Below are positions 7,704 through 16,955 of a DNA stretch of 64,000 bases, piece by piece; the stretch's first letter is position 1, and the number at the start of each line of letters is the position of its first letter. The notes under the pieces are model-generated. The model saw nothing but the letters and a program-made list of their open reading frames with translations, had not been told where the DNA came from and made no database searches. The stretch is taken from positions 1 to 64,000 of the forward strand of contig NZ_AFIJ01000038.1 of assembly GCF_000214495.1 (NCBI RefSeq), read 5' to 3'. The position numbers and the translations under genes were made by a program. This stretch comes from Megasphaera lornae (GTDB taxonomy: Bacteria; Bacillota; Negativicutes; Veillonellales; Megasphaeraceae).

Positions 7704-8522
7704 ATGGATACACAAGAAGAAAAAAAATATTTAAAAATGCTGCATTTAAATCCGTATGCCATAAAAAACATTCCGCACCCTACAGAGGAAATGAAATTAT
7801 TGGCCGTACGGGAAAACGGACTATTGTTGCAATATATTGGCGATCCTACGCCGGAAATCCAAGCGGCGGCAATCGAAAATACGCCTAAAGCCATTCGCTT
7901 TCTTGCCGATCCGTCACCGGAAATAGTAACCGCCGTCATCAAAAAAGGCTGGAATAATTTAGAATACATAAAAAATCCGTCGCCCGCATTGATTCGTTTA
8001 GCCCTGCAAGAATCCGGTTGGGCGATTCGGTATGTTCCCAATCCCTCTGTCGACTTACAATTACTGGCCGTACAAAAAAATTATGACGCCATTAAATTTA
8101 TAAAAGATCCGGCACCGGAAGTCCAAGAAGCGGCCGTAAAAAGTAATTACGAAGCCTTGCGCTATATAGAAAATCCTACGCGGGAAGCCCGTTGTTCGGG
8201 AGTAAAAGAAAATGAGCGTGCCTTACCCTTATTACGCGAAGTTACGAAAGAAGACGTCATAGAATATTTGAAACTCAATATTTTAAGTGTAAAATACTTA
8301 CCGCCGTCTATCGTTTTAAGTGACGAAGAGTGGGAAGCCATTTTGACGGATGTTCTCAGTGACGAAAATGTCGAAGAAAAGTATGTACGAAATTTTATTA
8401 ATTGTCGCGCCTTTGATCGGGACGGCGATGTCTATCCTATGAATAAATTACAATTTATTTATGACAGAGGAAGTAAAAAAGCAAAGCGAATTACAGTAGA
8501 TGAAAAATTATCATTTAAATAA
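7704..8522 (+). CDS. Protein of seven tandem 22-residue repeats
   Basis: 272 residues. Residues about 31-185 are seven back-to-back units of 22 residues with consensus x-x-x-A-V-x-x-N-x-x-A-I-x-Y-I-x-x-P-S-P-E-V (for example QLLAVQKNYDAIKFIKDPAP, QEAAVKSNYEALRYIENPTR). They resemble DUF4116 or leucine-rich-variant helical repeats, which bind proteins. The last 90 residues (SDEEWEAILTDVLSDENVEE onward) are non-repetitive and unrecognised. No signal peptide, so cytoplasmic. It is 11 bases upstream of a MoxR ATPase gene and likely serves as its partner or substrate adaptor (inference). Start: ATG 7704 follows AAAAAGGAC. Confidence 0.8.
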   Translation: MDTQEEKKYLKMLHLNPYAIKNIPHPTEEMKLLAVRENGLLLQYIGDPTPEIQAAAIENTPKAIRFLADPSPEIVTAVIKKGWNNLEYIKNPSPALIRLALQESGWAIRYVPNPSVDLQLLAVQKNYDAIKFIKDPAPEVQEAAVKSNYEALRYIENPTREARCSGVKENERALPLLREVTKEDVIEYLKLNILSVKYLPPSIVLSDEEWEAILTDVLSDENVEEKYVRNFINCRAFDRDGDVYPMNKLQFIYDRGSKKAKRITVDEKLSFK

Positions 8523-8533
8523 GGGGAACCGTT

Positions 8534-9649
8534 ATGAATTTTATAGAAACGCTCCAAAGTGTAGAACTTGTATTAGCCTCACGTGACGTACCGCTCTTAG
8601 TAGGAGAAACGGGTATCGGAAAAACCGCCCTGGCAACCGCTCTGGCAAAAAAAAATAATTGGTCGCTCTTAGTGCTGGACGGCAACTTATTAAAAGAAGG
8701 GGAAATCGGCGGCTTGCCTACGATTTCCACCTATACTCGTAAAAATCGGTACGGAAAAACGGTAAAGGAAACGACCACAACGTACGCGGTGCATCACACC
8801 CTGCGGGAAATTGATGAAGAAATAGCCGAAGGACGTACAGTCTTACTGTTTATTGATGAAATTAACCGCTGCGAACATGCCGTACAACAAGAACTGATGA
8901 ATCTCATTTTAAATAAAGAAATAAACGGCTATCATTTACATCCGGATGTCCGCATTATTGCGGCCATGAATCCGTCCGACAGTTATGATTATGAAGCGGT
9001 GGATATGGATGCGGCGCAACAAAACCGCTTTGTTTGGCTGCACATGGAACCGGATTATGCCCAATGGCTGGATTGGGCCCGTACGGCAGGTATTGCCCCG
9101 GAAGTCATGGAATTTATCGCTACCTTTCCGGAATACTTGAATCAGACGCATGAAGATGACATTAACGCTACACCGCGGAGTTATGAACGCATATCCCATG
9201 CCTTTAAGCTATATCAAACCCGAAAAGATGCAATTCCGAAAGACGTATTTTTTAATGTCATTCGCGGCAATGTGGGAAAAATTATTGCCGAAGAATTTAC
9301 CACCTTTATTCGCTCCGATCATACACCACTTTTAACCTATAATGATGTCTTTGAAGGTACGCCGAATGATGCGGAGTTATCCGCGCGTATTCAAAAAGAA
9401 AGCCATACCCGTCTATATTTAGCGGCCAAAAATATGCTGCAACTCTTAGAAAAATCAATTACCGAAGACCGACCGGCAACCGTCGAACAAATAACCCGTT
9501 TGATCGCGTTACTGAACATGTACCCGGTAGACTTGATGGTCGGCCTCATGAAAGATATGAAATACAGTACCCCCAAATTATATGCGCAAGCCTTACAGGA
9601 AGATGATTTCATTACTACCTATTTTAAGGCTTATTGTCAGGTGCATTAA
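8534..9649 (+). CDS. MoxR-type AAA+ ATPase
   Basis: 371 residues. Walker A GETGIGKT (24-31), Walker B LLFIDEINR (about 104-112), an insert between them (TYTRKNRYGKTVKET), sensor 1 IIAAMNPSD and an arginine-finger region AAQQNRFVWL. The order and spacing fit the MoxR/RavA-like AAA+ class, hexameric remodelling ATPases that act with VWA-domain proteins to mature or disassemble complexes. The VWA partner is encoded one base after the stop. Ribosome binding site AAGGGGAACCGTT precedes the ATG. Target complex unknown. Confidence 0.9.
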   Translation: MNFIETLQSVELVLASRDVPLLVGETGIGKTALATALAKKNNWSLLVLDGNLLKEGEIGGLPTISTYTRKNRYGKTVKETTTTYAVHHTLREIDEEIAEGRTVLLFIDEINRCEHAVQQELMNLILNKEINGYHLHPDVRIIAAMNPSDSYDYEAVDMDAAQQNRFVWLHMEPDYAQWLDWARTAGIAPEVMEFIATFPEYLNQTHEDDINATPRSYERISHAFKLYQTRKDAIPKDVFFNVIRGNVGKIIAEEFTTFIRSDHTPLLTYNDVFEGTPNDAELSARIQKESHTRLYLAAKNMLQLLEKSITEDRPATVEQITRLIALLNMYPVDLMVGLMKDMKYSTPKLYAQALQEDDFITTYFKAYCQVH

Positions 9650-9650
9650 A

Positions 9651-11042
9651 ATGAGTGCGTCCATAGAGGGAGATGCCCTCCTCTTATTACAAGAGTTACA
9701 AAAGCACTATGAAGACTACATGGCAACGGAAAAACATACGGAAGAAACCTTTCGTATGCCTGAATCGTTCGGCGTCGATTTTTTTCATATTATCGATCGG
9801 GTGACCCTAAGTTTAATGGAAGACACCGATAATTTTTATGGGTACTTTTCTTTTCAAATGAAAAAAGCTGTTCGCTTTGATATTGCCGGCCCCACTGCAG
9901 TCAGTTTTAAAAGTGCCGCCTATGTTATGTATTTTAATCCCTTTTTATTTCTGCCGCTCACTGCAAAACAAATGGCCACGGCTATTAAACATGATATTTT
10001 ACATATTGTCTCCTTACATTTAATTCGTGCTCGTGATTTAAAAGATACGTACAGCAAGCGGGTCTTGAACATTGCTATGGATGTAGTCGTAAATACGTAT
10101 TTAAAAAATCTGCCTCCCGATGCGATCACGTTGCAATGGGTAAATATGCAATACGGTCTGTTTTTACCGCCCTTTGAAACCTTTGAATATTATGCGGAAA
10201 AAATTCAGGCCGCCGTAGAAATTCGTCAACGAAACACGCCTTATACAGGCAGTGATCACAGTAACAGCATCCAACTGGCCTTCGATCCGGAAACGACACA
10301 CGATGTATGGGAAGAATCGGACGAGTTGGATACGGCTACCTTACAAAAATTCACGGAAAAATATATTGATGCGGCACGCAAAGGATCGCTTTCCAATTAT
10401 TTAGAAAGTATGATCGCCGAGTTAAAAAAAGAAGCACCCGGATTGCCGTGGAGTTTATATGTAAAAAAATTCACCGGTGCCGTAGCCGCCGAAAAGAAAA
10501 AAACCGTTACCCGCCGCAATCGTCGCCAACCGGAACGCTTGGATTTACGCGGCAAACTGACCGGCCATACGGCCCGACTCTTAGTAGCCCTGGACATTAG
10601 CGGCAGTATCAGCGACGGTGAATTTAAACAAGCTATGGTGGAAGTGCTGGAAATTGTAAAAAACTTTAAGCATGAAATCACCTTGGTAGAATGCGATGAT
10701 GAAATTCGCCGTTCCTACCCCATAAAAACCTTGGCCGATTTGCAACCGCGCTTGGATGTTCGTGGCGGCACACGTTTTTCACCCGTATTTGCCTATGCCA
10801 ACAGTCGTCGCATTGACGTATTAATTTACTTTACCGACGGCAAAGGAGAACAAAAATTACAAGTTCCCCCTAAAAACTATAAAGTACTTTGGGTATTAAC
10901 CGGAGATGCCTTGTCCTTAAAAGAGCCGCATGGTATTATAAAATATCTGAAACCGGATAAAAGTGACGATGCCAATTTGGATTTTGACAATGTTGAAAAA
11001 GGCGGCTATTCCATGAATAACCAAGAAAAAATCCTCTTATAA
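9651..11042 (+). CDS. DUF2201/VWA-like protein, MoxR partner
   Basis: 463 residues counted from ATG 9651. N-terminal half resembles the DUF2201 metallopeptidase-like domain, with helix AIKHDILHIVSLHL (H114-D115-x-x-H118, so HDxxH instead of the usual HExxH) and NIAMDVVVNTYL. The C-terminal half (about 305-455) is a VWA-like fold with a MIDAS-type DISGS motif (VALDISGSISDGEF), GGTRFSPVF and YFTDGKGE. Such proteins pair with MoxR ATPases; cytoplasmic. The longer in-frame reading from 9582 overlaps the ATPase gene and lacks a start site; AGGTG nine bases before ATG 9651 supports the shorter form. A bidirectional terminator follows. Confidence 0.88.
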   Translation: MSASIEGDALLLLQELQKHYEDYMATEKHTEETFRMPESFGVDFFHIIDRVTLSLMEDTDNFYGYFSFQMKKAVRFDIAGPTAVSFKSAAYVMYFNPFLFLPLTAKQMATAIKHDILHIVSLHLIRARDLKDTYSKRVLNIAMDVVVNTYLKNLPPDAITLQWVNMQYGLFLPPFETFEYYAEKIQAAVEIRQRNTPYTGSDHSNSIQLAFDPETTHDVWEESDELDTATLQKFTEKYIDAARKGSLSNYLESMIAELKKEAPGLPWSLYVKKFTGAVAAEKKKTVTRRNRRQPERLDLRGKLTGHTARLLVALDISGSISDGEFKQAMVEVLEIVKNFKHEITLVECDDEIRRSYPIKTLADLQPRLDVRGGTRFSPVFAYANSRRIDVLIYFTDGKGEQKLQVPPKNYKVLWVLTGDALSLKEPHGIIKYLKPDKSDDANLDFDNVEKGGYSMNNQEKILL

Positions 11043-11084
11043 AAAAAACGACAGACTCGTTTGCAGAGTCTGTCGGTCTTTTTT
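11041..11084. terminator. Bidirectional terminator
   Basis: Stem GACAGACTC / GAGTCTGTC with T-runs on both strands; ends the MoxR/VWA unit and the convergent NhaC gene. Confidence 0.9.
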
Positions 11085-12516
11085 ACCCTCTATTTACCGG
11101 TTTTCGTAACGTAAAATCCCAAGGATTTTTACGAATAAAACCGTCTGAAAAGGGAATGAAAATAGATACCAATGCCGATAAGGCCAGTAAATAAATAAAC
11201 CACGTATACGGCAACACTGCCAAAGGAGATACTTTACCGCCGGCAAATCCGGTTACCATCAGCATTTGCGCCCCATACGGAATTAAGCCTTGAAAAATCG
11301 TCGAAAACGTACTTAATAGCGCGGCACTGCGGCGCGGATCCACATGAAAACGATAACAAATAGATTTCGCAATCTCGCCGTTAATAATGATCGCCACCGT
11401 ATTATTCGCCAACGCAATATCGGAAAGCGAAACCAACGCGGAAATCCCCAATTCCGCAGTTTTTTTACCGCGAATTCCCCGTTGTACTTGCAGCAACAAC
11501 CATGTAATCCCGCCGGCTTTGCTTACCATCGCCGCCAAGCCTCCCGATAAAAGAGAAAGGAAAAAAATGTCACACATTCCTTTAAAGCCGGTATACATAG
11601 CCTGTGTCCAAGATAATACCGTCAGCTCGCCATAATACAAGCCGATACAGCCGGCCAACACGGTCCCCATAACGAGCACTAAAAATACATTCATTCCCCA
11701 AATAGCCGTAACTAATACGACGATATAAGGAAGCACGCGCAATAAAGAAAAATCGTGATTGCCGATAGCGACCGTCGGCATCGCCCCGCTGTGCATAATT
11801 AACAAAAAAACCGTAATCAAAGCGGGGACTAACGTAAGCCAAAAATTCAACCGAAACTTATCTTTCATGGCGCATCCTTGTGTTCGTGTCGAAGCAATCG
11901 TCGTATCGGAAATAATCGATAAATTATCGCCCAACATAATGCCGCCGATAACACACCCCATAATCAGAGGCAACGACATACCCGTTCTTTCCGCCACGGC
12001 AATCGCAATCGGACCGACCGCCGCGGCGCTGCCGACCGACGTGCCCGTCGCCGTCGCAATAAAAGAGGAAATAATAAATATGCCGACCCCTAAATACGCC
12101 GTCGGTATATACGTCAACCCCAAATTAACCGCAGCATCAATCCCGCCCATAGCTTTGCATACGGAAGCAAACCCGCCGGCCAATAAAAAAATCAGACACA
12201 TAATAATAATATTGGAATCGCCGCAGCCTTTAACAAAAGTTTCAAACTTTTCTTCAAAATGTCCCGGCAAAATAAAAAAAGCGGCAATAATCCCGGCCAC
12301 GGCCGCCAAGGGTGCCGGAAACTGATAAAATGCCGACGGTACCCCCTGTAGTTGTAAAAAAATCCCGCTCCCTAAATATAATACAATAAATACTGCAAAA
12401 GGAATAAGGGCTTTGCCGCTGCAAAAAGCCCTCCCTTCGCGAGAAATTTTTTCGCCTATTTCTATTTCCATTTTTACATTAGCCTTTTCCGGCACTTCTT
12501 TCTGCGTCTTTACCAA
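11083..12516 (-). CDS. nhaC: NhaC-family Na+/H+ antiporter
   Basis: 477 residues, about a dozen membrane segments beginning at ALIPFAVFIVLYLGSGIFLQ. Family-typical stretches include FIATATGTSVGSAAAVGPIA, GCVIGGIMLGDNLSIISDTT and ALANNTVAIIINGEIAKSI. NhaC carriers exchange Na+ (sometimes coupled to small acids such as malate/lactate) for H+ in the inner membrane; the substrate here cannot be fixed from sequence. The start is a TTG, eight bases after AAGGAG, giving a 35-residue charged cytoplasmic tail before the first helix. Single-gene unit between two terminators. Confidence 0.9.
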   Translation of the reverse strand: MVKTQKEVPEKANVKMEIEIGEKISREGRAFCSGKALIPFAVFIVLYLGSGIFLQLQGVPSAFYQFPAPLAAVAGIIAAFFILPGHFEEKFETFVKGCGDSNIIIMCLIFLLAGGFASVCKAMGGIDAAVNLGLTYIPTAYLGVGIFIISSFIATATGTSVGSAAAVGPIAIAVAERTGMSLPLIMGCVIGGIMLGDNLSIISDTTIASTRTQGCAMKDKFRLNFWLTLVPALITVFLLIMHSGAMPTVAIGNHDFSLLRVLPYIVVLVTAIWGMNVFLVLVMGTVLAGCIGLYYGELTVLSWTQAMYTGFKGMCDIFFLSLLSGGLAAMVSKAGGITWLLLQVQRGIRGKKTAELGISALVSLSDIALANNTVAIIINGEIAKSICYRFHVDPRRSAALLSTFSTIFQGLIPYGAQMLMVTGFAGGKVSPLAVLPYTWFIYLLALSALVSIFIPFSDGFIRKNPWDFTLRKPVNRG

Positions 12517-12570
12517 ATGACCTTCTCCTTATCCGCCTATATCCTTATAGGTATTACGAAAACAGCACAC

Positions 12571-12606
12571 AAAAAACATGCCGCCTTGAAGACGGCATGT
12601 TTTTTT
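12571..12606 (-). terminator. Terminator after tatD
   Basis: Stem ACATGCCG / CGGCATGT flanked by A6 and T7, so it can work in both directions; it ends the long minus-strand housekeeping run. Confidence 0.9.
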
Positions 12607-12623
12607 AACGGCGCAACACGCCT

Positions 12624-13391
12624 CTAAGGAATGTTAAAAATACGCTTGCCGTTTTCCATAGTAATACGTTCCACCTCTTCCACCCGCATATTCCGCAAGC
12701 GGGCAATTTCCGCCGCCACATACCGCACATACGCCGGTTCATTTCGCTTACCGCGATACGGCGGCGGCGTCAAATACGGACTGTCGGTTTCAATCAACAT
12801 CCGTTCCAACGGTAAGTTGGCGGCAATACGTTTTAATTTTTTGGAATTAGGGAATACGGTAGTACCTGTAAATCCGAAATAAAATCCCATCGCCAGTAAT
12901 TCCCGCGCCATTTCCAAACTGCCCGAATAACAATGAAATACGCCGCGAATCCCTTTGCCGTACTGCCGCAAAATAGCCAACGTATCTCCATGCGCTTCCC
13001 GATCATGAATATCAATAGGCATATCCAATTCTACCGCCATTTTTACTTGTTCAATAAACACGGCTTTTTGTATTTCATGCGACGGTTCCGGCCAATGATA
13101 ATCCAATCCCACTTCTCCGACGGCCACTACTTTCGGTTCCTCTCTCAGCCATTTTCGTAACTGTGCGAACCCTTGCGGCGTGGCCGAAGCCGCATCTTCC
13201 GGATGGATGCCTACTGCCGCATACACGCCTTCATAGCGGTGTGTCAAAGCTACGGCGGCGGAAGAAGTAGGCAAATCCGTACCGGGAAACATCATATATT
13301 GCACGCCCGCCGCAAAAGCGCGCCGAATCACCGCCTCGCGATCCGAATCGTACGCTTCATCATGTATATGACAATGTGTATCGAATACCAT
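12624..13391 (-). CDS. tatD: TatD-family metal-dependent DNase
   Basis: 255 residues, TIM-barrel metallohydrolase. Metal ligands visible: THCHIHD near the N-terminus, the E in VGEVGLDYHW, DIHDREAH, FHCYSGSLE, and D in IETDSPYLTPPPYRGKRNEP. TatD proteins are Mg-dependent 3'-5' exonucleases linked to DNA repair and RNA turnover. ATG 13391 is one base after the metG stop (TAA-T-ATG), so the two genes are co-translated, as in B. subtilis metS-yabD. The reading frame stays open further upstream inside metG but has no family similarity there. Confidence 0.95.
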   Translation of the reverse strand: MVFDTHCHIHDEAYDSDREAVIRRAFAAGVQYMMFPGTDLPTSSAAVALTHRYEGVYAAVGIHPEDAASATPQGFAQLRKWLREEPKVVAVGEVGLDYHWPEPSHEIQKAVFIEQVKMAVELDMPIDIHDREAHGDTLAILRQYGKGIRGVFHCYSGSLEMARELLAMGFYFGFTGTTVFPNSKKLKRIAANLPLERMLIETDSPYLTPPPYRGKRNEPAYVRYVAAEIARLRNMRVEEVERITMENGKRIFNIP

Positions 13392-13392
13392 A

Positions 13393-15330
13393 TTATCGCA
13401 CCCTGCTTCCCGGCGCCATACCGTCAACAAACACCACTTGCAACTTGCCGTCCCCATCGGCCGCCGCCAACAACATGCCCTTCGACACTTCGCCGCATAA
13501 GGTAACCGGTTTTAAGTTGGTAACCGCAATGACCGTATGGCCCACCAACTCTTCCGGCGTATAATACGACGAAATGCCGCTGACAATTTGTCTTTCTTCC
13601 GTCCCTAAATCCAATTGAATTTTTAATAATTTTTTAGACTTTTTTACTTTTTCACAAGCTAAAATTTTTCCGGCCCGTAAATCCGCTTTGCTGAAATCAT
13701 CAATAGTAATTTCCGCTTTTATTTCCTCTTTTGCGGCCGTGCATACAGGCTTCTTTGCGGAACCGCTCGTCATAGCGGCAACTTCTTCTTCCATATCATA
13801 CCTCGGAAACAAGGCCTTTCCCTTACAAATACGAGTTTGTGCAGGATATGCCCCCCACGTCGCCGCCGCTTCCAAACCGACCGTACGGAACGCTTGCAAC
13901 CCCAATTGTCGCCAAATTTCTTCCGCACAAGCCGGCATAATCGGACTGACGGAAATAGCGATAATCCGCAGCGCTTCTATTAAATTATATAATACCGTGC
14001 GCAATCGTTCCCGTTGTGCATCTTCTTTGGCCAAACTCCAGGGCATCGTTTCGTCAATATATTTATTGGTCCGATGAATGACTCCCCAAAGGGCGTTAAT
14101 CGCCTCATTAATCTGCATCGTTTCCATGGCTTGTGTATAAACATCCAGCATTTCCTCAGCAGCTTGCCGCAGCTGCATATCTACCGGCGCCGTCGTCGAA
14201 GGCGCCGGCACAATGCCTTGTTCATACTTTTCCACCATAGCCAATGTCCGCTGCAATAAATTTCCCAAATCATTCGCCAAATCGGAATTAATGCGACCTA
14301 AAAAAGAAGGCAACGAAAAATTCCCGTCTTGTCCCAAACGAATTTCTTTTAACAAATAATACCGCAACGCATCGGCTCCATATCGCACAATTAGCGGTAC
14401 CGGATCGACAACATTTCCCAAGGACTTACTCATTTTCGTGCCGTCCACAATCAACCAGCCATGTCCAAAGACCTGCTTAGGTAAGGGCAAATCACAACTC
14501 ATCAAAATAATCGGCCAAATAATCGTATGAAAACGCACAATTTCTTTCCCCACCAGGTGCAACGTAGCCGGCCAAAATTTCTTAAATTGTTCCGGATTAT
14601 CCAAATAGCCGATAGCCGTCAAATAATTCGCTAAAGCATCAAACCAAACATATACTACATGCTTCGGATCCCACGGCACTTTAACGCCCCAGTCAAAAGA
14701 CGTGCGCGACACACACAGATCTTCCAGCCCGCTTTTTACAAACGCAATCATTTCATTCCGCCGTGATTCCGGTTGAATAAATTCCGGATTTTCTTCTATA
14801 AACTGCAGCCATCTGTCCGCATACTTATTCATCTTTAAAAAATAAGCTTCTTCTTTAACCAATTCCAAAGGCCGGCCGCAATCCGGGCAAATATGTTTTC
14901 CTTCGGGCAATTTATTTTCCGGCCAAAATGATTCACAAGGCGTACAATACCAACCGGTATATTCTCCTTTATAAATATCTCCCTTTTGATAAGAAATTTC
15001 CATCAATTTCTGCACTACTTTTTCATGTCGCGCTTCCGTTGTACGAATAAAATCATCATTGGATATCTGCAATCGTTTCCATAAATCTTGAAACAAGGCC
15101 ACAATATCATTGACATATTCAATCGGTTGAATCCCTTTTTCTTCTGCTGCCCGCTGAATTTTTTGCCCATGTTCATCCGACCCGGTCAAAAAAAACACCT
15201 CATCGCCGCGCAAGCGATGAAATCGTGCCAGCGTATCGGCAATGGTCGTACAATACGTATGACCGATATGTAATTTGGCACTGGGATAATAAATCGGTGT
15301 CGTAATATAGTATCGTTTTTTTTCAGCCAT
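13393..15330 (-). CDS. metG: Methionyl-tRNA synthetase
   Basis: 645 residues, class I synthetase. HIGH motif is KLHIGHTY, the zinc knuckle has two CxxC pairs (WYCTPCESF and HICPDCGR), the KMSKS loop is GTKMSKSLGN, and a C-terminal OB-fold tRNA-binding domain (about 545-645; FSKADLRAGKILACEKV) follows the anticodon domain. Charges tRNA-Met. Start at ATG 15330 (MAEKKRYYITTP) with GGAGGAAG upstream; the open frame extends another 66 codons but without similarity. No T-box leader is visible upstream. Followed directly by tatD. Confidence 0.97.
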   Translation of the reverse strand: MAEKKRYYITTPIYYPSAKLHIGHTYCTTIADTLARFHRLRGDEVFFLTGSDEHGQKIQRAAEEKGIQPIEYVNDIVALFQDLWKRLQISNDDFIRTTEARHEKVVQKLMEISYQKGDIYKGEYTGWYCTPCESFWPENKLPEGKHICPDCGRPLELVKEEAYFLKMNKYADRWLQFIEENPEFIQPESRRNEMIAFVKSGLEDLCVSRTSFDWGVKVPWDPKHVVYVWFDALANYLTAIGYLDNPEQFKKFWPATLHLVGKEIVRFHTIIWPIILMSCDLPLPKQVFGHGWLIVDGTKMSKSLGNVVDPVPLIVRYGADALRYYLLKEIRLGQDGNFSLPSFLGRINSDLANDLGNLLQRTLAMVEKYEQGIVPAPSTTAPVDMQLRQAAEEMLDVYTQAMETMQINEAINALWGVIHRTNKYIDETMPWSLAKEDAQRERLRTVLYNLIEALRIIAISVSPIMPACAEEIWRQLGLQAFRTVGLEAAATWGAYPAQTRICKGKALFPRYDMEEEVAAMTSGSAKKPVCTAAKEEIKAEITIDDFSKADLRAGKILACEKVKKSKKLLKIQLDLGTEERQIVSGISSYYTPEELVGHTVIAVTNLKPVTLCGEVSKGMLLAAADGDGKLQVVFVDGMAPGSRVR

Positions 15331-15370
15331 AACTTCTTCCTCCCACCCCGACAAATGAGTCGGGAATTCC

Positions 15371-16213
15371 TCATAATAATGTTGCCTGATAAACATCCCG
15401 CTTAGAAACTCCCAGTTGTGCGGCCACAACCCGTATCGCTTCTTTTTTAGTGCGTCCTCGTTGTATTTCCGCTTGGACCAGACGGCTGTATTCCGAAACC
15501 GCTGTCGACGGGTTCCTTTCCTCGGCACATTTACCGGCTACTAAAATAACAAATTCTCCTCGTATTCCCTGTGCGCACAACTGCGCAGTTACTTGCGATA
15601 ACGTGCCCCGAAAATATTGTTCATATTTTTTGGTCAATTCTCGACAAAGCACACATTCTCTATCTCCCAATATTTCCGTCATTTCTTGTAAAACCGCCTG
15701 TATGCGATGCGGTGCTTCATAAAAAATAAGCGTGCCTTCACTCGCAGCTAACGATACCAATACGGGACGACGATGTTTTTTTGTTTTCGGCAAAAAACCG
15801 ATAAAAATAAACCGTGTCGTATCCATACCGGAAGCAATCAATGCCGTCAATCCCGCATTGGCGCCCGGTAACGGTACGACAGGAATATTCGCGTGCAGCG
15901 CCAGCCGCACTAAATCACTTCCCGGATCACAAATAGCCGGCATCCCGGCATCGCTGACCGCCGCCACCATCTGACCGGATTGTAATTTTTCAATCAGTTG
16001 CGGTCCTTTTTCCCGCTTATTGTGTTCATGATAACTGACCAGCGCCGTATGAATATTATACGCTTCCAACAATTGCCGTGTATGCCGTGTATCTTCCGCC
16101 GCAATGCAATCCGCTTCCCGTAAACAGCGAACGGTGCGATAGGTTATATCTTCCAAATTTCCTATGGGCGTAGGACATAAATACAAGGTACCTTTTTTAA
16201 AGATTTCCGCCAT
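15371..16213 (-). CDS. rsmI: 16S rRNA (cytidine1402-2'-O)-methyltransferase
   Basis: 280 residues, SAM-dependent tetrapyrrole-methylase fold. Signature stretches: LYLCPTPIGNLEDITYRTV, AEDTRHTRQLLEAY, ISDAGMP-type AAVSDAGMPAICDPG and VPLPGANAGLTALIASG, and GFLPKTKKHR. It methylates the ribose of C1402 in the ribosomal decoding centre. The ATG overlaps the end of the preceding methyltransferase gene by 17 bases; ATG 16219 (two codons longer) is an alternative start. The C-terminal RsmI helix-turn-helix-like tail (TKKEAIRVVAAQLGVSKRDV) is complete. Confidence 0.96.
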   Translation of the reverse strand: MAEIFKKGTLYLCPTPIGNLEDITYRTVRCLREADCIAAEDTRHTRQLLEAYNIHTALVSYHEHNKREKGPQLIEKLQSGQMVAAVSDAGMPAICDPGSDLVRLALHANIPVVPLPGANAGLTALIASGMDTTRFIFIGFLPKTKKHRRPVLVSLAASEGTLIFYEAPHRIQAVLQEMTEILGDRECVLCRELTKKYEQYFRGTLSQVTAQLCAQGIRGEFVILVAGKCAEERNPSTAVSEYSRLVQAEIQRGRTKKEAIRVVAAQLGVSKRDVYQATLL

Positions 16214-16955
16214 CACCATGCCTCGTTTCTGCCACTCCATAATATTGTAAAACGGTTTTACTGTACGACCCGTCCTGATTGTGAACCACCAAAGGCGGTA
16301 GTACTTCCAGCCCCGGATTACCGCCGCGTATCCCTTCAATAATACATATTTTCCCTTGTTTATGCAATCTTCCGTGTATACATAAAAGACGTTTCGGTTC
16401 TATTTTGTAATAACGCATTACCGCAAAAATATCCGCCAAACGTTCCACAATATGCACCATGCGAAAGTATCCCCCATATTTCAAAGCAAACGAGGCCGCC
16501 GCCAAAACCTCCGCCAAGGTTGCCGTTTCCTCATGCCGCGCCCGGCGAATGCCGGGAACCGGACTATATGCGCCGCGTTGCTTTTCCCGATACGGAGGAT
16601 TGGCATATACGGCAGCAAAAGAACCGCTTTTCAGCCACTTTCCCGGCTGCCGATAATCACCATGTTTGATGCGAATACTCTCTTCTTTATGATTTAAGAT
16701 GACATTACGTGCGGCAATATCCGCCATAATCGGATTCAACTCCAAAGCCGTTACGGCACGTACGCCGCGAGCGGTTAAAATTAAAGGAATCGCCCCGGTC
16801 CCGGTGCCCAAATCCAACACCGGACTGTGCGGCACGCTGCCGAAATTAGCCAGCAGCACCGTATCCAAAGAAAAGCGAAATTGATCTTCCCGCTGTATCA
16901 GTTTCATGCCATCGCGAACCAAAGTATCCAACCGTTCCCCGTCCTTAACTTTCAT
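16197..16955 (-). CDS. TrmN6-like SAM-dependent methyltransferase
   Basis: 252 residues. Class I methyltransferase with SAM loop LDLGTGTGAIPLILTARG, acidic LELNPIMADIAARN, and the N6-adenine/amino-methylating motif NPPY (YANPPYREK). This matches the YfiC/TrmN6 family that makes m6A37 in tRNA1-Val, and the position between ricT and rsmI equals that of B. subtilis yabB. Start taken at ATG 16955, which overlaps the ricT stop region by 11 bases; ATG 16973 (six residues longer) is possible. Substrate assigned by family and synteny, not proven. Confidence 0.88.
   Translation of the reverse strand: MKVKDGERLDTLVRDGMKLIQREDQFRFSLDTVLLANFGSVPHSPVLDLGTGTGAIPLILTARGVRAVTALELNPIMADIAARNVILNHKEESIRIKHGDYRQPGKWLKSGSFAAVYANPPYREKQRGAYSPVPGIRRARHEETATLAEVLAAASFALKYGGYFRMVHIVERLADIFAVMRYYKIEPKRLLCIHGRLHKQGKICIIEGIRGGNPGLEVLPPLVVHNQDGSYSKTVLQYYGVAETRHGDGGNL

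Noticed and set aside
11759..12325. Plus-strand ORF opposite nhaC
   Set aside because: Antisense of conserved transporter codons; no start signal.
15331..15370. T-box leader for metG
   Set aside because: Only 40 bases separate it from rsmI; no T-box motif.
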